Assembly: GCA_005800465.1 (NCBI GenBank)
Contig: SYFI01000012.1
Span: forward strand, 1-10,316
Source: Actinomycetota bacterium
GTDB lineage: Bacteria; Actinomycetota; Thermoleophilia; Miltoncostaeales; Miltoncostaeaceae
DNA length: 10,316 nucleotides
Direction of reading: 5' to 3'
Below, piece after piece: positions 1 to 6,400 of the stretch. Below the pieces are notes generated by a model that saw only the letters and a list, made by a program, of their open reading frames with translations, ran no database searches and was not told the DNA's origin. Position 1 is the stretch's first letter, and each line of letters starts with the position of its first letter. The translations under genes and the position numbers were made by a program.

Positions 1-403
1 GCATCACCGCGCCCACTGCGGTCAGGTCGATTGCCTCGCAGAAGCCCCCGCTGCGATCGAAGCCGCCGCCCATCTTTACGCGACGCCGGAAGTGCAGCTC
101 GCCACCGTGGATGGGCACCACAGCACGCCCGTGAGCGATCCGGGCAAGCCGCGTGGCCGACCGCGATCCCCCATAGGCCTGCCAGTTGATGGTCGCCACC
201 CCGTCGCCTCCACCGGGAATCACGACGTGCAGGTCACGCAGCATGCGCCCCGGCAACAGGCGCACAGTGCTGGAATCCACCCGGGCTGTACGGGGGGCCA
301 CGACAAGTGATTCAGGCGCGGGGGGCATCACCTGCGCCGCGGCCAACGGCGCGGCTGCGAGGGCCAGGCAGAGGGCAACCCTGAGCGCACCCGGCCGTGT
401 CAT
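1..403 (-). CDS. Secreted protein of unknown function, C-terminus cut by window edge
   Basis: An open frame of 134 codons runs off the left edge without a stop. It begins MTRPGALRVALCLALAAAPL and looks like a classical signal peptide: Arg near the start, a Leu/Ala-rich core, then Ala-Ala-Ala-Gln at about residues 21-24 as a probable signal peptidase I site. The mature part is Val/Gly-rich with one Cys in a Gly-Gly-Phe-Cys-Glu context near residue 123, and has no motif I recognise. Its ATG shares the A of the upstream SGNH gene's TGA (TGATG), so the two are very likely translationally coupled in one operon with the acyltransferase. This suggests an exported protein acting in the same envelope process. 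The coupling and signal peptide are visible in the sequence; the function is unknown. Confidence 0.75.
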   Translation of the reverse strand, partial: MTRPGALRVALCLALAAAPLAAAQVMPPAPESLVVAPRTARVDSSTVRLLPGRMLRDLHVVIPGGGDGVATINWQAYGGSRSATRLARIAHGRAVVPIHGGELHFRRRVKMGGGFDRSGGFCEAIDLTAVGAVM

Positions 404-1044
404 CAGCGGGCCCGCAGCGCCGCCGTCACAGTGCTGGTGAACTTGTCCGCGGCACGGGGGGTGTCGGGGTGCACGCCATCTGGCAACTCGGTGGAGCTGA
501 GCGACGGGGCCATGGCTGCCCAATCGGCGACGCGCACATTTCTGTACTTCGCGGGCAGCGCAGCGATCTGGGCGTTGACCTGATTCATCCAGGGCTGCCC
601 TCGACGGAAGTCCTTGGTATAGGTGTTGATCACCACCACGCGAGGCACGCTCTTCAGCGTGCTCATCAGCGATGCCCACTGGCCCGGGCTCACCTGGTCA
701 TTGGTTCCGAGCGCAACCACCACGGCGCACGCCTTGGGACTTGCCGCAAGGTAGGTCTTGATCAGCGCGGCACCCTGATCAAACCGACGATTCACATCTC
801 CATCCACCTTGCCGCCACCCACGATGGCGCTGATCGGCTTGGGCCGCAGATAATTGATGGCGTCCACCACCGAGTCGCCCACCACGAATCCCGGGTTGGC
901 CCGTGAGCACTTGGCCTGCGTGGCCTGCTGCGTCCCAGCGGCAGCGGCCCCGGAGGCACTGATACCCATGGCCGCGATACCGACGGCGAGGATGCTGAGA
1001 CCCACGCGGTGCGCGGCCATATGGGGAGCAAAGAAATTCGTCAT
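403..1044 (-). CDS. Secreted SGNH-family hydrolase/acetyltransferase (OatA-like C-terminal domain as a separate protein)
   Basis: The 213-aa protein has an N-terminal signal sequence (about residues 1-36, hydrophobic core then Ala-Ser-Gly-Ala-Ala-Ala-Ala). SGNH blocks follow in order: Gly-Asp-Ser at 56-58 (nucleophile Ser58), Gly-Gly near 76-78, Gly-Thr-Asn-Asp at 113-116, and Asp-Gly-Val-His at 189-192 (catalytic Asp/His pair). The spacing matches the extracytoplasmic domain that in OatA/OafA-type proteins is fused behind an acyltransferase-3 domain and moves an acetyl group onto peptidoglycan or another glycan. Here that membrane partner is the gene just upstream, 68 nt away. The start at 1044 puts the signal peptide at the very N-terminus; a second ATG at 1020 is possible. 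A GGAGG lies about 23 nt before the ATG, too far for normal use unless the intervening inverted repeat folds. An esterase role (deacetylation) cannot be excluded. Family call firm, glycan substrate inferred. Confidence 0.85.
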   Translation of the reverse strand: MTNFFAPHMAAHRVGLSILAVGIAAMGISASGAAAAGTQQATQAKCSRANPGFVVGDSVVDAINYLRPKPISAIVGGGKVDGDVNRRFDQGAALIKTYLAASPKACAVVVALGTNDQVSPGQWASLMSTLKSVPRVVVINTYTKDFRRGQPWMNQVNAQIAALPAKYRNVRVADWAAMAPSLSSTELPDGVHPDTPRAADKFTSTVTAALRAR

Positions 1045-1053
1045 GACCGCAAA

Positions 1054-1068
1054 GATACCCGGGGTATC
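1054..1068. repeat. Short perfect inverted repeat in the SGNH gene leader
   Basis: GATACCC and GGGTATC flank a single central base. On the minus strand it lies between a GGAGG motif and the ATG of the SGNH gene. It could be an operator, or a hairpin that brings the distant GGAGG nearer to the start codon. At 7 bp with almost no loop it may also be chance. Confidence 0.4.
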
Positions 1069-1112
1069 CTCCGAACTCGGCCCGCCGGGTTTCTCCCCCG
1101 GGGCCCCCGTTG

Positions 1113-2417
1113 CTAGCCCGCGAGCCAAGGCTTGAGCGGCACGGCCTCGGGCACCAGCACAACCAACGATATCAGCGCCACGACGGCCACCACGCCCACC
1201 CAGGCGGCGATGGTCTGCGCCGGGTGCTCGCGCCACTTGCCATCGAACGTGGCGAAGGCCCGGCGCAGGCCCGCCAGTCCATTTCGCCTGATGGGTTGCT
1301 CCACAAACCGGTACGAGAGCGCCGAGATGCCCACCACGAGCATGATCTGAATCGCCACCAGCGGTGCGCCCGAAATTGACACGTCGTCGCCTGGGCGCGT
1401 GAGCATGAGCACCGGCCAGTGCCACAGGTACATGCCGTACGAACGTGCCCCGATCCACACCAGCGCCGGCAGGCCCCAGAACTTTCCGAGCAACGTCTGG
1501 GGGTGTGCGCTTACGATGATGAGCACGATGGCCGGGATGGCCAGCATCAGCATGCCGCCCTGATAGAGACGGTTCTCAAACTCATCAATGCTGAACATGC
1601 ACCACAGCACCCCGGCCAGTGCGGCGAGTCCGATGATCTCCATGCCCCACCGCCCCACGGCCGATGCGACGGGCCGAAGCCGTGACGGCGGCAGCAGGAT
1701 GGCGCCCACGATGCCCACGAACAGGCCCACCGCCCGGGTGTCGGTGCCGTAGAAGATGCGCCACGGCAGGGCGTACGGGTCGTACAGATGCCATGCCCAC
1801 GCGGTGGAGAATGCCGCCCCGGCCACGGCCAGCACCCCAATGGCCCACGGGCGGAACTTCAGCACCACCAGAATAACGGCGAGCACCAGCGGCCAGAACA
1901 AATAGAACTGCTCCTCCACCGCCAGCGACCACAGGTGGGTGAACACGTTGGGTCGCCCGAACTTCTCCACGTAGGGAACGTCGGCGAAGATGAAGTACCA
2001 GTTGGTGACGTATGCAAACGCCGACAGCGTGGCGCCCTTCAGCCGCGGTACCTCATCCCAGTGCAGGATGAGCATGGCCACCAGCGTTCCCGCGATGGCA
2101 AGGAGCAGCGCCGGGATGAGTCGGCGTACGCGGCGTAACCAGAAGCGCCACAGATCGATGCGCCCACCCGACTGCTGCTCGGCCACCAGCAGTGAGGTGA
2201 TGAGGTAGCCCGAGATCACCAGGAAGAAGTCCACGCCTAGAAATCCCCCGGGCAGCCACGTGCCGCCGGCATGAAAGATGAACACGGTCGCCACCGCGAG
2301 GGCGCGCAGGCCATCGACACCGGGCATGTAGGGCAGCCGCGCGCCGTGGGCCCCTCCCCGCTGCTCCAGTGGCGGGTACGGATTGACCGGCGGGGGTGGT
2401 GGTTGCGGCGGGGGCAT
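1113..2417 (-). CDS. Acyltransferase-3 family membrane protein (O-acetyltransferase, OatA/OafA type, without fused SGNH domain)
   Basis: This 434-aa integral membrane protein probably carries acyl groups across the membrane for O-acetylation of an envelope glycan. A Pro-rich cytoplasmic tail (residues 2-16) precedes the family signatures: Gly-Leu-Arg-Ala-Leu at 36-40, conserved His49, Gly-Val-Asp-Phe-Phe-Leu-Val-Ile-Ser-Gly-Tyr-Leu-Ile-Thr at 61-74, then HLWSLAVEEQFYLFWP, and towards the end YGMYLWHWPV and FVEQPIRR. About ten TM helices make the core. An eleventh (IAAWVGVVAVVALISLVVLV) ends about 12 residues before the stop. In fused relatives this last helix leads into the SGNH domain; here the SGNH domain is the next gene. 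I chose the ATG at 2417, which has GGGG just upstream and leaves room for a divergent promoter; an in-frame ATG at 2477 would add 20 basic residues. Family very sure, acceptor glycan unknown. Confidence 0.92.
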   Translation of the reverse strand: MPPPQPPPPPVNPYPPLEQRGGAHGARLPYMPGVDGLRALAVATVFIFHAGGTWLPGGFLGVDFFLVISGYLITSLLVAEQQSGGRIDLWRFWLRRVRRLIPALLLAIAGTLVAMLILHWDEVPRLKGATLSAFAYVTNWYFIFADVPYVEKFGRPNVFTHLWSLAVEEQFYLFWPLVLAVILVVLKFRPWAIGVLAVAGAAFSTAWAWHLYDPYALPWRIFYGTDTRAVGLFVGIVGAILLPPSRLRPVASAVGRWGMEIIGLAALAGVLWCMFSIDEFENRLYQGGMLMLAIPAIVLIIVSAHPQTLLGKFWGLPALVWIGARSYGMYLWHWPVLMLTRPGDDVSISGAPLVAIQIMLVVGISALSYRFVEQPIRRNGLAGLRRAFATFDGKWREHPAQTIAAWVGVVAVVALISLVVLVPEAVPLKPWLAG

Positions 2418-2504
2418 CGGCCCCGTATGAGACACGAAGCGGCGGATGCCCCGCCTGTACGCTCGATGCCGTCCCAACGCCCCGGCCCTCAGGAGGTCAT
2501 ATCA
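2418..2504. promoter_or_regulatory. Divergent intergenic region between acyltransferase and nitroreductase genes
   Basis: This 87-nt spacer must hold the promoters of both divergent units if the acyltransferase starts at 2417. I see no convincing -10/-35 pair on either strand. The clear element is AGGAGG at 2491-2496, a strong ribosome binding site 8 nt before the ATG at 2505. Confidence 0.4.
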
Positions 2505-3524
2505 ATGTCCGTGCCGTCAGCCGATCAGGTCCCCGACATCCCCATTCTCAAGGCACTCGGCGATCGCCGAAGCATCCGCTACTTCGACGAGAGCCGTGAG
2601 GTAGAGCGCTGGAAGATCGAGACCATGCTGCAGGCAGCCCGCTTCTCGTCGTGCCAGGGCAACATCAATGCCACCGAGGCCATCGTGGTGCGCCGTGATG
2701 AGTGCGACCTGTGGGAGGAGCTCGAGGAGTGCGTCTCGGGCTTCAACGTGCAGATCATCAACCAGGCCTCGCACCTCATCCTGTGGCTCACCAACATCAA
2801 CGCCTGGTACGGACGGGCCGTGGACGGCATCTCAAGCCTCAGCCTGTCCGGTGCCGCCACCAAGTACCACGGGTGGAACTACGAGTTCTCCATGACCCAG
2901 ACCATCCCGCGGCTCATGAGCTTTCCGCCTGAGCGCACCGAGACGCTGCTGCGGTTTGAGAGCGGTCAGGCCGTGGCCAACGCCATCACGGGGGGCGTCG
3001 GTGTGGGCGTGGGCAACATCCTTATCGCATTCGGGCGCAAGCCGGGTGGCGTGGAGAAGGCCTTCAACCTGCCCCCCAACTACAAGTTCACGTGGGGCCA
3101 CGCAGTGGGCTATCCGCTGGAAGACGCCAAGGCCGGCGGCCAGCGCCCGCGCCTCAAGTTCGACAAGCTCTTTCACGACAACGCGCTCGGCACGCCATAT
3201 ATGTGCCAGCCCGAAACCGAGGCGCTGCTTCGCGAGAAGGGCCTCATCCAGAAGCAGGCCCCGCTTGACGGCCGCTTTGAGGAGATCGTCGCAATCGCCG
3301 GGCAGCATGGCCGCGACCCGGGAATGCTCTACTTCCCCGCCGCCGAGATCGAGCGGCTGATGGCGGATGACGACTGGGACTTCGGCCCGCGCATCCGCGC
3401 GAAAGCCGCCGACGTACTGGCCACCGAGGAACTGCCGGAGTACCCGCAGGAGATGAAGGAGACCTTCACCAAGTTGATGGCCGAGCACGGCATCGACGCC
3501 AGCAAGTTCCTGCCCAAGGGCTAG
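2505..3524 (+). CDS. Nitroreductase-fold flavoprotein, long form (339 aa)
   Basis: The start at 2505 is set by AGGAGG 8 nt upstream; in-frame codons further 5' run into the divergent gene's leader. The N-terminus carries the nitroreductase FMN-phosphate motif Arg-Arg-Ser-Ile-Arg-Tyr-Phe (residues 21-27), followed by a Met-Leu-Gln-Ala-Ala-Arg helix and Ser-Cys-Gln-Gly-Asn-Ile-Asn, the position of the family's substrate-pocket Asn. A Gly-rich stretch with Gly-Asn-Ile-Leu-Ile-Ala-Phe-Gly follows, and His-Ala-Val-Gly-Tyr-Pro near residue 205 is the usual end of the fold. About 130 further residues, unusual for the family (typically about 200 aa), hold a Cys-Gln-Pro motif and acidic helices. Such enzymes move electrons from NAD(P)H to nitro, quinone or enoate substrates through FMN; the substrate here cannot be read. 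A crotonase relic and a second nitroreductase-like gene follow on the same strand. Fold fairly sure, function unknown. Confidence 0.8.
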   Translation: MSVPSADQVPDIPILKALGDRRSIRYFDESREVERWKIETMLQAARFSSCQGNINATEAIVVRRDECDLWEELEECVSGFNVQIINQASHLILWLTNINAWYGRAVDGISSLSLSGAATKYHGWNYEFSMTQTIPRLMSFPPERTETLLRFESGQAVANAITGGVGVGVGNILIAFGRKPGGVEKAFNLPPNYKFTWGHAVGYPLEDAKAGGQRPRLKFDKLFHDNALGTPYMCQPETEALLREKGLIQKQAPLDGRFEEIVAIAGQHGRDPGMLYFPAAEIERLMADDDWDFGPRIRAKAADVLATEELPEYPQEMKETFTKLMAEHGIDASKFLPKG

Positions 3525-3526
3525 GA

Positions 3527-3688
3527 GTGGACGACGAGGACATCCTGCACGAGATCACAGGCTGACGAGTGACCATCACCATCAACCGCCCTGAGAAGCG
3601 CGGCGCCCTTCGCGGGAGGACCATCCTCGAGTTATGTGGCGCGTTTGAGCGCGCCGGTGATGACGAGATCATGGTGGTGCTGGTGGCA
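3527..3688 (+). pseudogene. Enoyl-CoA hydratase/isomerase (crotonase) family remnant, N-terminal part only
   Basis: One reading frame from the GTG at 3527 gives VDDEDILHEITG, then a TGA stop (3563-3565), then RVTITINRPEKRGALRGRT and ILELCGAFERAGDDE, ending near VVLVA at about 3688. This is the N-terminus of a crotonase, whose consensus runs E-D-I-L-x-E-x-x-x-G-V-A-x-I-T-I-N-R-P-E-K-R-N-A-L. The stop sits where the family has Gly, so one GGA-to-TGA change would explain it. The nearly invariant Asn of R-N-A-L is Gly here. After about 54 codons the similarity ends, before the oxyanion-hole region, so the rest of the gene is gone. It begins 2 nt after the nitroreductase stop, suggesting it was once the next gene of that operon. 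The R-G-R-T / A-F-E-R-A-G pattern recalls the MenB/BadI branch, weakly. The relic is visible; the branch assignment is a guess. Confidence 0.75.
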
Positions 3689-3796
3689 ACGCACCCAACC
3701 CCAAGGGCGGCGCGAAGTGCCGTGAACTTCTATCCTTCGCAGCATCCGGCACGAAGTGCGCACCGGGCAGACCTCACCACAGAGGAGACATGCGAC

Positions 3797-5143
3797 ATGA
3801 CGACCGAAGCTGACCCCCTCGAGATCGTTCAGGGTGCACCGATCGGGTTTCAGGATGCGCTCACGTATCCCTTTTTTCAGTCGGTGTTCGACCGCAAGTC
3901 GCGTCGCGTTGCGCTCGGCATGACCGTCGAGAGCAAGGTCCTGCCCTACGAATCCCCCTACGAGCCGGTGCCTCTCGGCGAACTCGAGGAGGCCCTTCTG
4001 GTGATGGCGGGCACGGGCCTCAACGGGCTGGCACTTGCCGATCTCGATCCGGCGCGCGGCATGAGCACGCTGGTGCAGTGGACCAACCGCACCTGGCCGT
4101 CGGCATGTTCGAACCACGGCACCGAATTGTTCTGGAGCAACGACGACGGCCTGTGGTGGCTCGACATCTTCAAGCTCACGCCCGAGCCCGGCGAGATCTC
4201 AACTCTCTTGGGGCATTCGCTTGAGGAGCAGGGCGAGTTCATCGTGGACCTCTTCCGTCGGGCTCGTGTCAAGTTGAAGGACGGACGCGCCGAGTTGCCC
4301 ACCACGCTGCCCGGGCTGTTCGACTTCAACCGGTGGAATGCCAACAAGCCGGGCACCACGCTGTTCGTCCCCGTGACGACCATGACCATGGAGTACATCA
4401 ACGTGCTGTTCATCTACTTCGCGCGCAGCTACGCCTTCTCGATCGTGGATGAACAGCACGGCGGGCGTTCGGCGGGACTGCAGAAGTGGGTTGATCAGGG
4501 GCGCATCAACAGCAATATCCCCATGAACATGTTTGAGCTTGAGCAACGCGTGCTCTCGATGATGGTGGTGGAGCAGGGGTTCATCTGCCAGAATATGAAT
4601 CTGGGGATGCAGGCGCTGGGCCTGGGTGGCTGGACCTTTACTGGATACCTGCCCAAGTTCGTGATGGGTGGCGGCGACGTGCCCGGCCTGGGCTTCCGCT
4701 TCAACGAGGCGGCCAACGGCCAGACCTATGCGGCCGGCCGCGATGGCGTGTTTGAGGCCTACATCCCGCCGTACCACGCCGACATGCATGCGGCGGTGGA
4801 TGCCTTTATGGAGATGAAGTGGGGCGCCATGGACGAGGACGTGCCCAAGCCGTACAAGACGGCGCAGCAGAACGAGACCTTCGTCAACGCCATCCCGCGC
4901 CCTCACGACGAGACCGTTGAGATCGTGAAGGACTACTGCCAGTACGTGTGGGACACCTACGGGCGCTTCCCCGCGTACATCGACCCAATGTTCCAGCGCC
5001 TCACCACCCAGGCACAGCATGTGGACGTGGACTTCTACGAGCAGCACTACCCCGACGGTTCGCTGTCGGGTCAGCACGAGAATCACTTCCGCCGTTGGCA
5101 CCCGGAGATGTGCGACCACGAGGGCAGGCCTCCACGCGCCTGA
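3797..5143 (+). CDS. Protein of unknown function with nitroreductase-like features (448 aa)
   Basis: The ATG at 3797 has GAGGAG about 9 nt upstream; the frame is open further 5' only because it reads through the crotonase relic. I do not recognise a named family. Two stretches look like the nitroreductase/SagB-type fold: Arg-Lys-Ser-Arg-Arg at 33-37 followed by Pro-Leu-Gly-Glu-Leu-Glu-Glu-Ala-Leu (first helix after the FMN-phosphate arginines), and EQGFICQNMNLGMQALGLGG from residue 259, like the family's A-x-Q-N-L-x-L-A-A-x-x-L-G-L-G helix. Between them is an insert rich in Trp and Phe, and the C-terminal third is rich in His, Tyr and Asp and ends CDHEGRPPRA. No signal peptide or TM helix is seen. 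It follows the shorter nitroreductase on the same strand and may share its pathway. The fold is inference; expression is likely given the clear ribosome binding site. Confidence 0.75.
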   Translation: MTTEADPLEIVQGAPIGFQDALTYPFFQSVFDRKSRRVALGMTVESKVLPYESPYEPVPLGELEEALLVMAGTGLNGLALADLDPARGMSTLVQWTNRTWPSACSNHGTELFWSNDDGLWWLDIFKLTPEPGEISTLLGHSLEEQGEFIVDLFRRARVKLKDGRAELPTTLPGLFDFNRWNANKPGTTLFVPVTTMTMEYINVLFIYFARSYAFSIVDEQHGGRSAGLQKWVDQGRINSNIPMNMFELEQRVLSMMVVEQGFICQNMNLGMQALGLGGWTFTGYLPKFVMGGGDVPGLGFRFNEAANGQTYAAGRDGVFEAYIPPYHADMHAAVDAFMEMKWGAMDEDVPKPYKTAQQNETFVNAIPRPHDETVEIVKDYCQYVWDTYGRFPAYIDPMFQRLTTQAQHVDVDFYEQHYPDGSLSGQHENHFRRWHPEMCDHEGRPPRA

Positions 5144-5197
5144 CCCCGTTCGGGGAGTGCCCCGGACCGGACCTGCGTACCTCCGGCCCGATCCATC

Positions 5198-5225
5198 CCG
5201 CGCGATGGTTGGAGCCATCGCGCGG
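5198..5225 (+). terminator. Hairpin after the 448-aa gene, probable terminator
   Basis: A perfect 11-bp stem (CCGCGCGATGG with CCATCGCGCGG) encloses a 6-nt loop, TTGGAG, starting 55 nt after the stop codon. No T-tract follows, as is common for hairpin terminators in GC-rich actinobacteria. It overlaps the ATG of a 36-codon frame (5205-5315), which argues that this frame is not a gene. Confidence 0.55.
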
Positions 5226-5245
5226 CTGCACGCCGCAGGACGGAT

Positions 5246-5265
5246 CGTCGGCACACATGCCGACG
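5246..5265. other. Second perfect stem-loop in the structured spacer
   Basis: CGTCGGCA and TGCCGACG form an 8-bp stem around a 4-nt loop (CACA). It lies between the two larger hairpins of this convergent spacer. It may be a back-up terminator element or part of a structured RNA 3' end. Confidence 0.45.
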
Positions 5266-5319
5266 CGGTAATGGCGGTGGATCCCTCGGGCAACCGCTTC
5301 ACGCTCGAGAGATGAAGCT

Positions 5320-5350
5320 GCGGGGCGCGCCGGTACCGCACGCGCCCCGC
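5320..5350. terminator. Bidirectional hairpin between convergent genes
   Basis: A perfect 10-bp stem (GCGGGGCGCG with CGCGCCCCGC) encloses an 11-nt loop that itself contains the palindrome CGGTACCG. It lies 9 nt beyond the stop of the minus-strand gene ending at 5359 and between two converging transcripts, so it can act on both strands. No T-tract is present. Confidence 0.65.
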
Positions 5351-5358
5351 CAAACCGC

Positions 5359-5778
5359 TTATGGCTTCTCGGTAACCGGTGCCTGCTGCTGCGGCGCCCC
5401 TGCCTGGGCGATGATGCCCTGAACGCCCTGAATGGCGCTCTGCTCCGGAATGCCGAGGATCGGCACCACTGAGCGGGCGATGTCCTTCACCGATGCACCG
5501 CTCTTGGCCGAAGCCACGATTGCCTCGGTCAGCTGCTTCTGCTCCTGCTGGGCCTGAAGCTGGAGGGACTGCCCCTCCTTGTTCGTCGTCCCAAGCGACG
5601 CGGCAGCAGAGCGGACGTCGCTCAACCCTGTGTCGTCACCAAGACCCACCGCGAGGGGGATCAGGGCGCAAAGAGCAATGATGATCGTCGCCGCGGCGAC
5701 CGGAATGAACTCACGAAATTTTCCCATGGGCGGCAGGTTGCCATGCGGAGTGGATGCGTCGCCCGACATACGTTGCAT
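5359..5778 (-). CDS. Small single-TM membrane protein of unknown function (139 aa)
   Basis: The protein has a short hydrophilic N-terminus, one strong TM helix at about residues 24-46 (FIPVAAATIIIALCALIPLA then Val-Gly-Leu-Gly), and a C-terminal domain outside or inside the membrane. That domain holds a Gln-rich, probably coiled-coil segment (LQLQAQQEQKQLTEAIV, about 72-88), a short helical part, and a Pro/Gln-rich tail. The basic residues before the helix (Lys20, Arg22) favour an N-in, C-out orientation by the positive-inside rule. Start choice is uncertain: ATGs at 5778 and 5769 are close together, and one at 5727 would place the helix at the very N-terminus; none has a strong ribosome binding site. 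I do not recognise the family. The lipoprotein gene upstream on the same strand is separated by a strong terminator, so the two are probably not one operon. Confidence 0.7.
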   Translation of the reverse strand: MQRMSGDASTPHGNLPPMGKFREFIPVAAATIIIALCALIPLAVGLGDDTGLSDVRSAAASLGTTNKEGQSLQLQAQQEQKQLTEAIVASAKSGASVKDIARSVVPILGIPEQSAIQGVQGIIAQAGAPQQQAPVTEKP

Positions 5779-5981
5779 CCGACCCCACGCGAGGTCCTGC
5801 TACCGGCCGTCTTTAGTCACCGTGATCGCGCTGTTCACGACCTTCGTGAGGGTTGTGGCCCCCGGTGCGAACAGCCCCAACACACCCGACGATCTCCCCT
5901 CGCTACGATCAAATGGGCCTGACGATCCTGGCGCCCGACGCAGGTATATGGGGTACCCGGGCGCAGTGGCACCCCCGAACG

Positions 5982-6010
5982 GCGAAGGGGGGCCACAGGC
6001 CCCCCTTCGC
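5982..6010 (-). terminator. Strong hairpin terminator after the lipoprotein gene
   Basis: A perfect 13-bp stem (GCGAAGGGGGGCC with GGCCCCCCTTCGC) has a 3-nt loop and starts 25 nt after the lipoprotein stop codon on the minus strand. It is the most stable hairpin seen in the window. No T-tract follows. The rest of the 5779-6035 spacer holds no gene I can support. Confidence 0.75.
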
Positions 6011-6035
6011 GAACAACAACCAAACTACCGGCCGA

Positions 6036-6332
6036 TCATGGGATGTCGGCGCAGTTCTCCGGGTAATCCTTATTGTTGGCAAGACACTCAGCCTTCTGCT
6101 GGGCAAGAGTCTCGTCCGAGTTGTCGTTGTCGTTGTCGTTGTCGTCCGTGTTGTCGTTGTTCTGATCAACCGTCACCGTGGTGGCGGGAGTGGCAGCAGG
6201 GGTTGCCACGGTCTCAACCTGCGTCGTCGTGGCTGGAGCAGCGGTATCGCTACCACCGCAACCGACGGCGCCGATCATCAGTACACCGACGCCAAAGATG
6301 GCGGCGATCACTGGGAGTGAACGTCGAGGCAA
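6036..6332 (-). CDS. Small secreted lipoprotein with Asp/Asn repeat (98 aa, TTG start)
   Basis: The protein starts MPRRSLPVIAAIFGVGVLMI (TTG read as Met) and continues Gly-Ala-Val-Gly-Cys-Gly-Gly-Ser: basic residues, a hydrophobic core and a lipobox with Cys25, so it is expected to be lipidated and anchored outside the membrane. A Thr/Ala/Pro-rich linker follows, then an acidic run of alternating Asp and Asn, then a short C-terminal part with two Cys (residues about 84 and 94) that could form a disulfide. I chose the TTG at 6332 because AAGGAAGG lies 7 nt upstream and the promoter fits it; the in-frame ATG at 6377 lies inside the -10 box of that promoter and would add 15 polar residues before the signal sequence. 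Function unknown; a cation-binding or spacer role for the acidic run is a guess. Confidence 0.75.
   Translation of the reverse strand: MPRRSLPVIAAIFGVGVLMIGAVGCGGSDTAAPATTTQVETVATPAATPATTVTVDQNNDNTDDNDNDNDNSDETLAQQKAECLANNKDYPENCADIP
6120..6161. repeat. Hexamer repeat coding for the Asp/Asn run
   Basis: GTTGTC on the plus strand (GACAAC on the coding minus strand, Asp-Asn) occurs four times in a row, then once degenerate (GTCCGT), once exact, and once as GTTGTT. Gain or loss of a unit keeps the lipoprotein frame and only changes the length of the acidic run. Confidence 0.85.
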
Positions 6333-6372
6333 TGGGGATCCTTCCTTTTGGTTACCGGAAACGATAGTTGTG

Positions 6373-6400
6373 ATCATATACGCGAACCGAGGACTGACGA
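6373..6400 (-). promoter_or_regulatory. Sigma-70-type promoter of the lipoprotein gene
   Basis: On the minus strand, TATGAT (6378-6373, five of six bases match TATAAT) is preceded at 16 nt by TCGTCA (6400-6395, four of six match TTGACA). Transcription would start near 6366, giving a leader of about 34 nt with AAGGAAGG and the TTG start. An inverted repeat (6388-6431) covers the spacer and part of the -35 box. Confidence 0.55.

Noticed and set aside
2832..3488. Minus-strand open frame (218 codons) opposite the long nitroreductase
   Set aside because: It is a shadow of a recognised gene, with no motif and a typical GC-driven composition.
5205..5315. Plus-strand 36-codon frame MVGAIARLHAAGRIVGTHAD and on
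   Set aside because: It looks mildly protein-like, but its ATG lies in a terminator hairpin, it has no ribosome binding site, and a second hairpin lies inside it. It could be a gene fragment, but that cannot be supported.
4199..5353. Long minus-strand open frame (384 codons) opposite the 448-aa gene
   Set aside because: Its product is rich in His, Arg and Val in the way of a GC-rich shadow frame, it has no motif, and it overlaps a better plus-strand gene with a good ribosome binding site.
5579..6367. Plus-strand open frame (262 codons) across the two small minus-strand genes
   Set aside because: It crosses a terminator hairpin and reads the hexamer repeat as a Cys/Arg run; no family resemblance.
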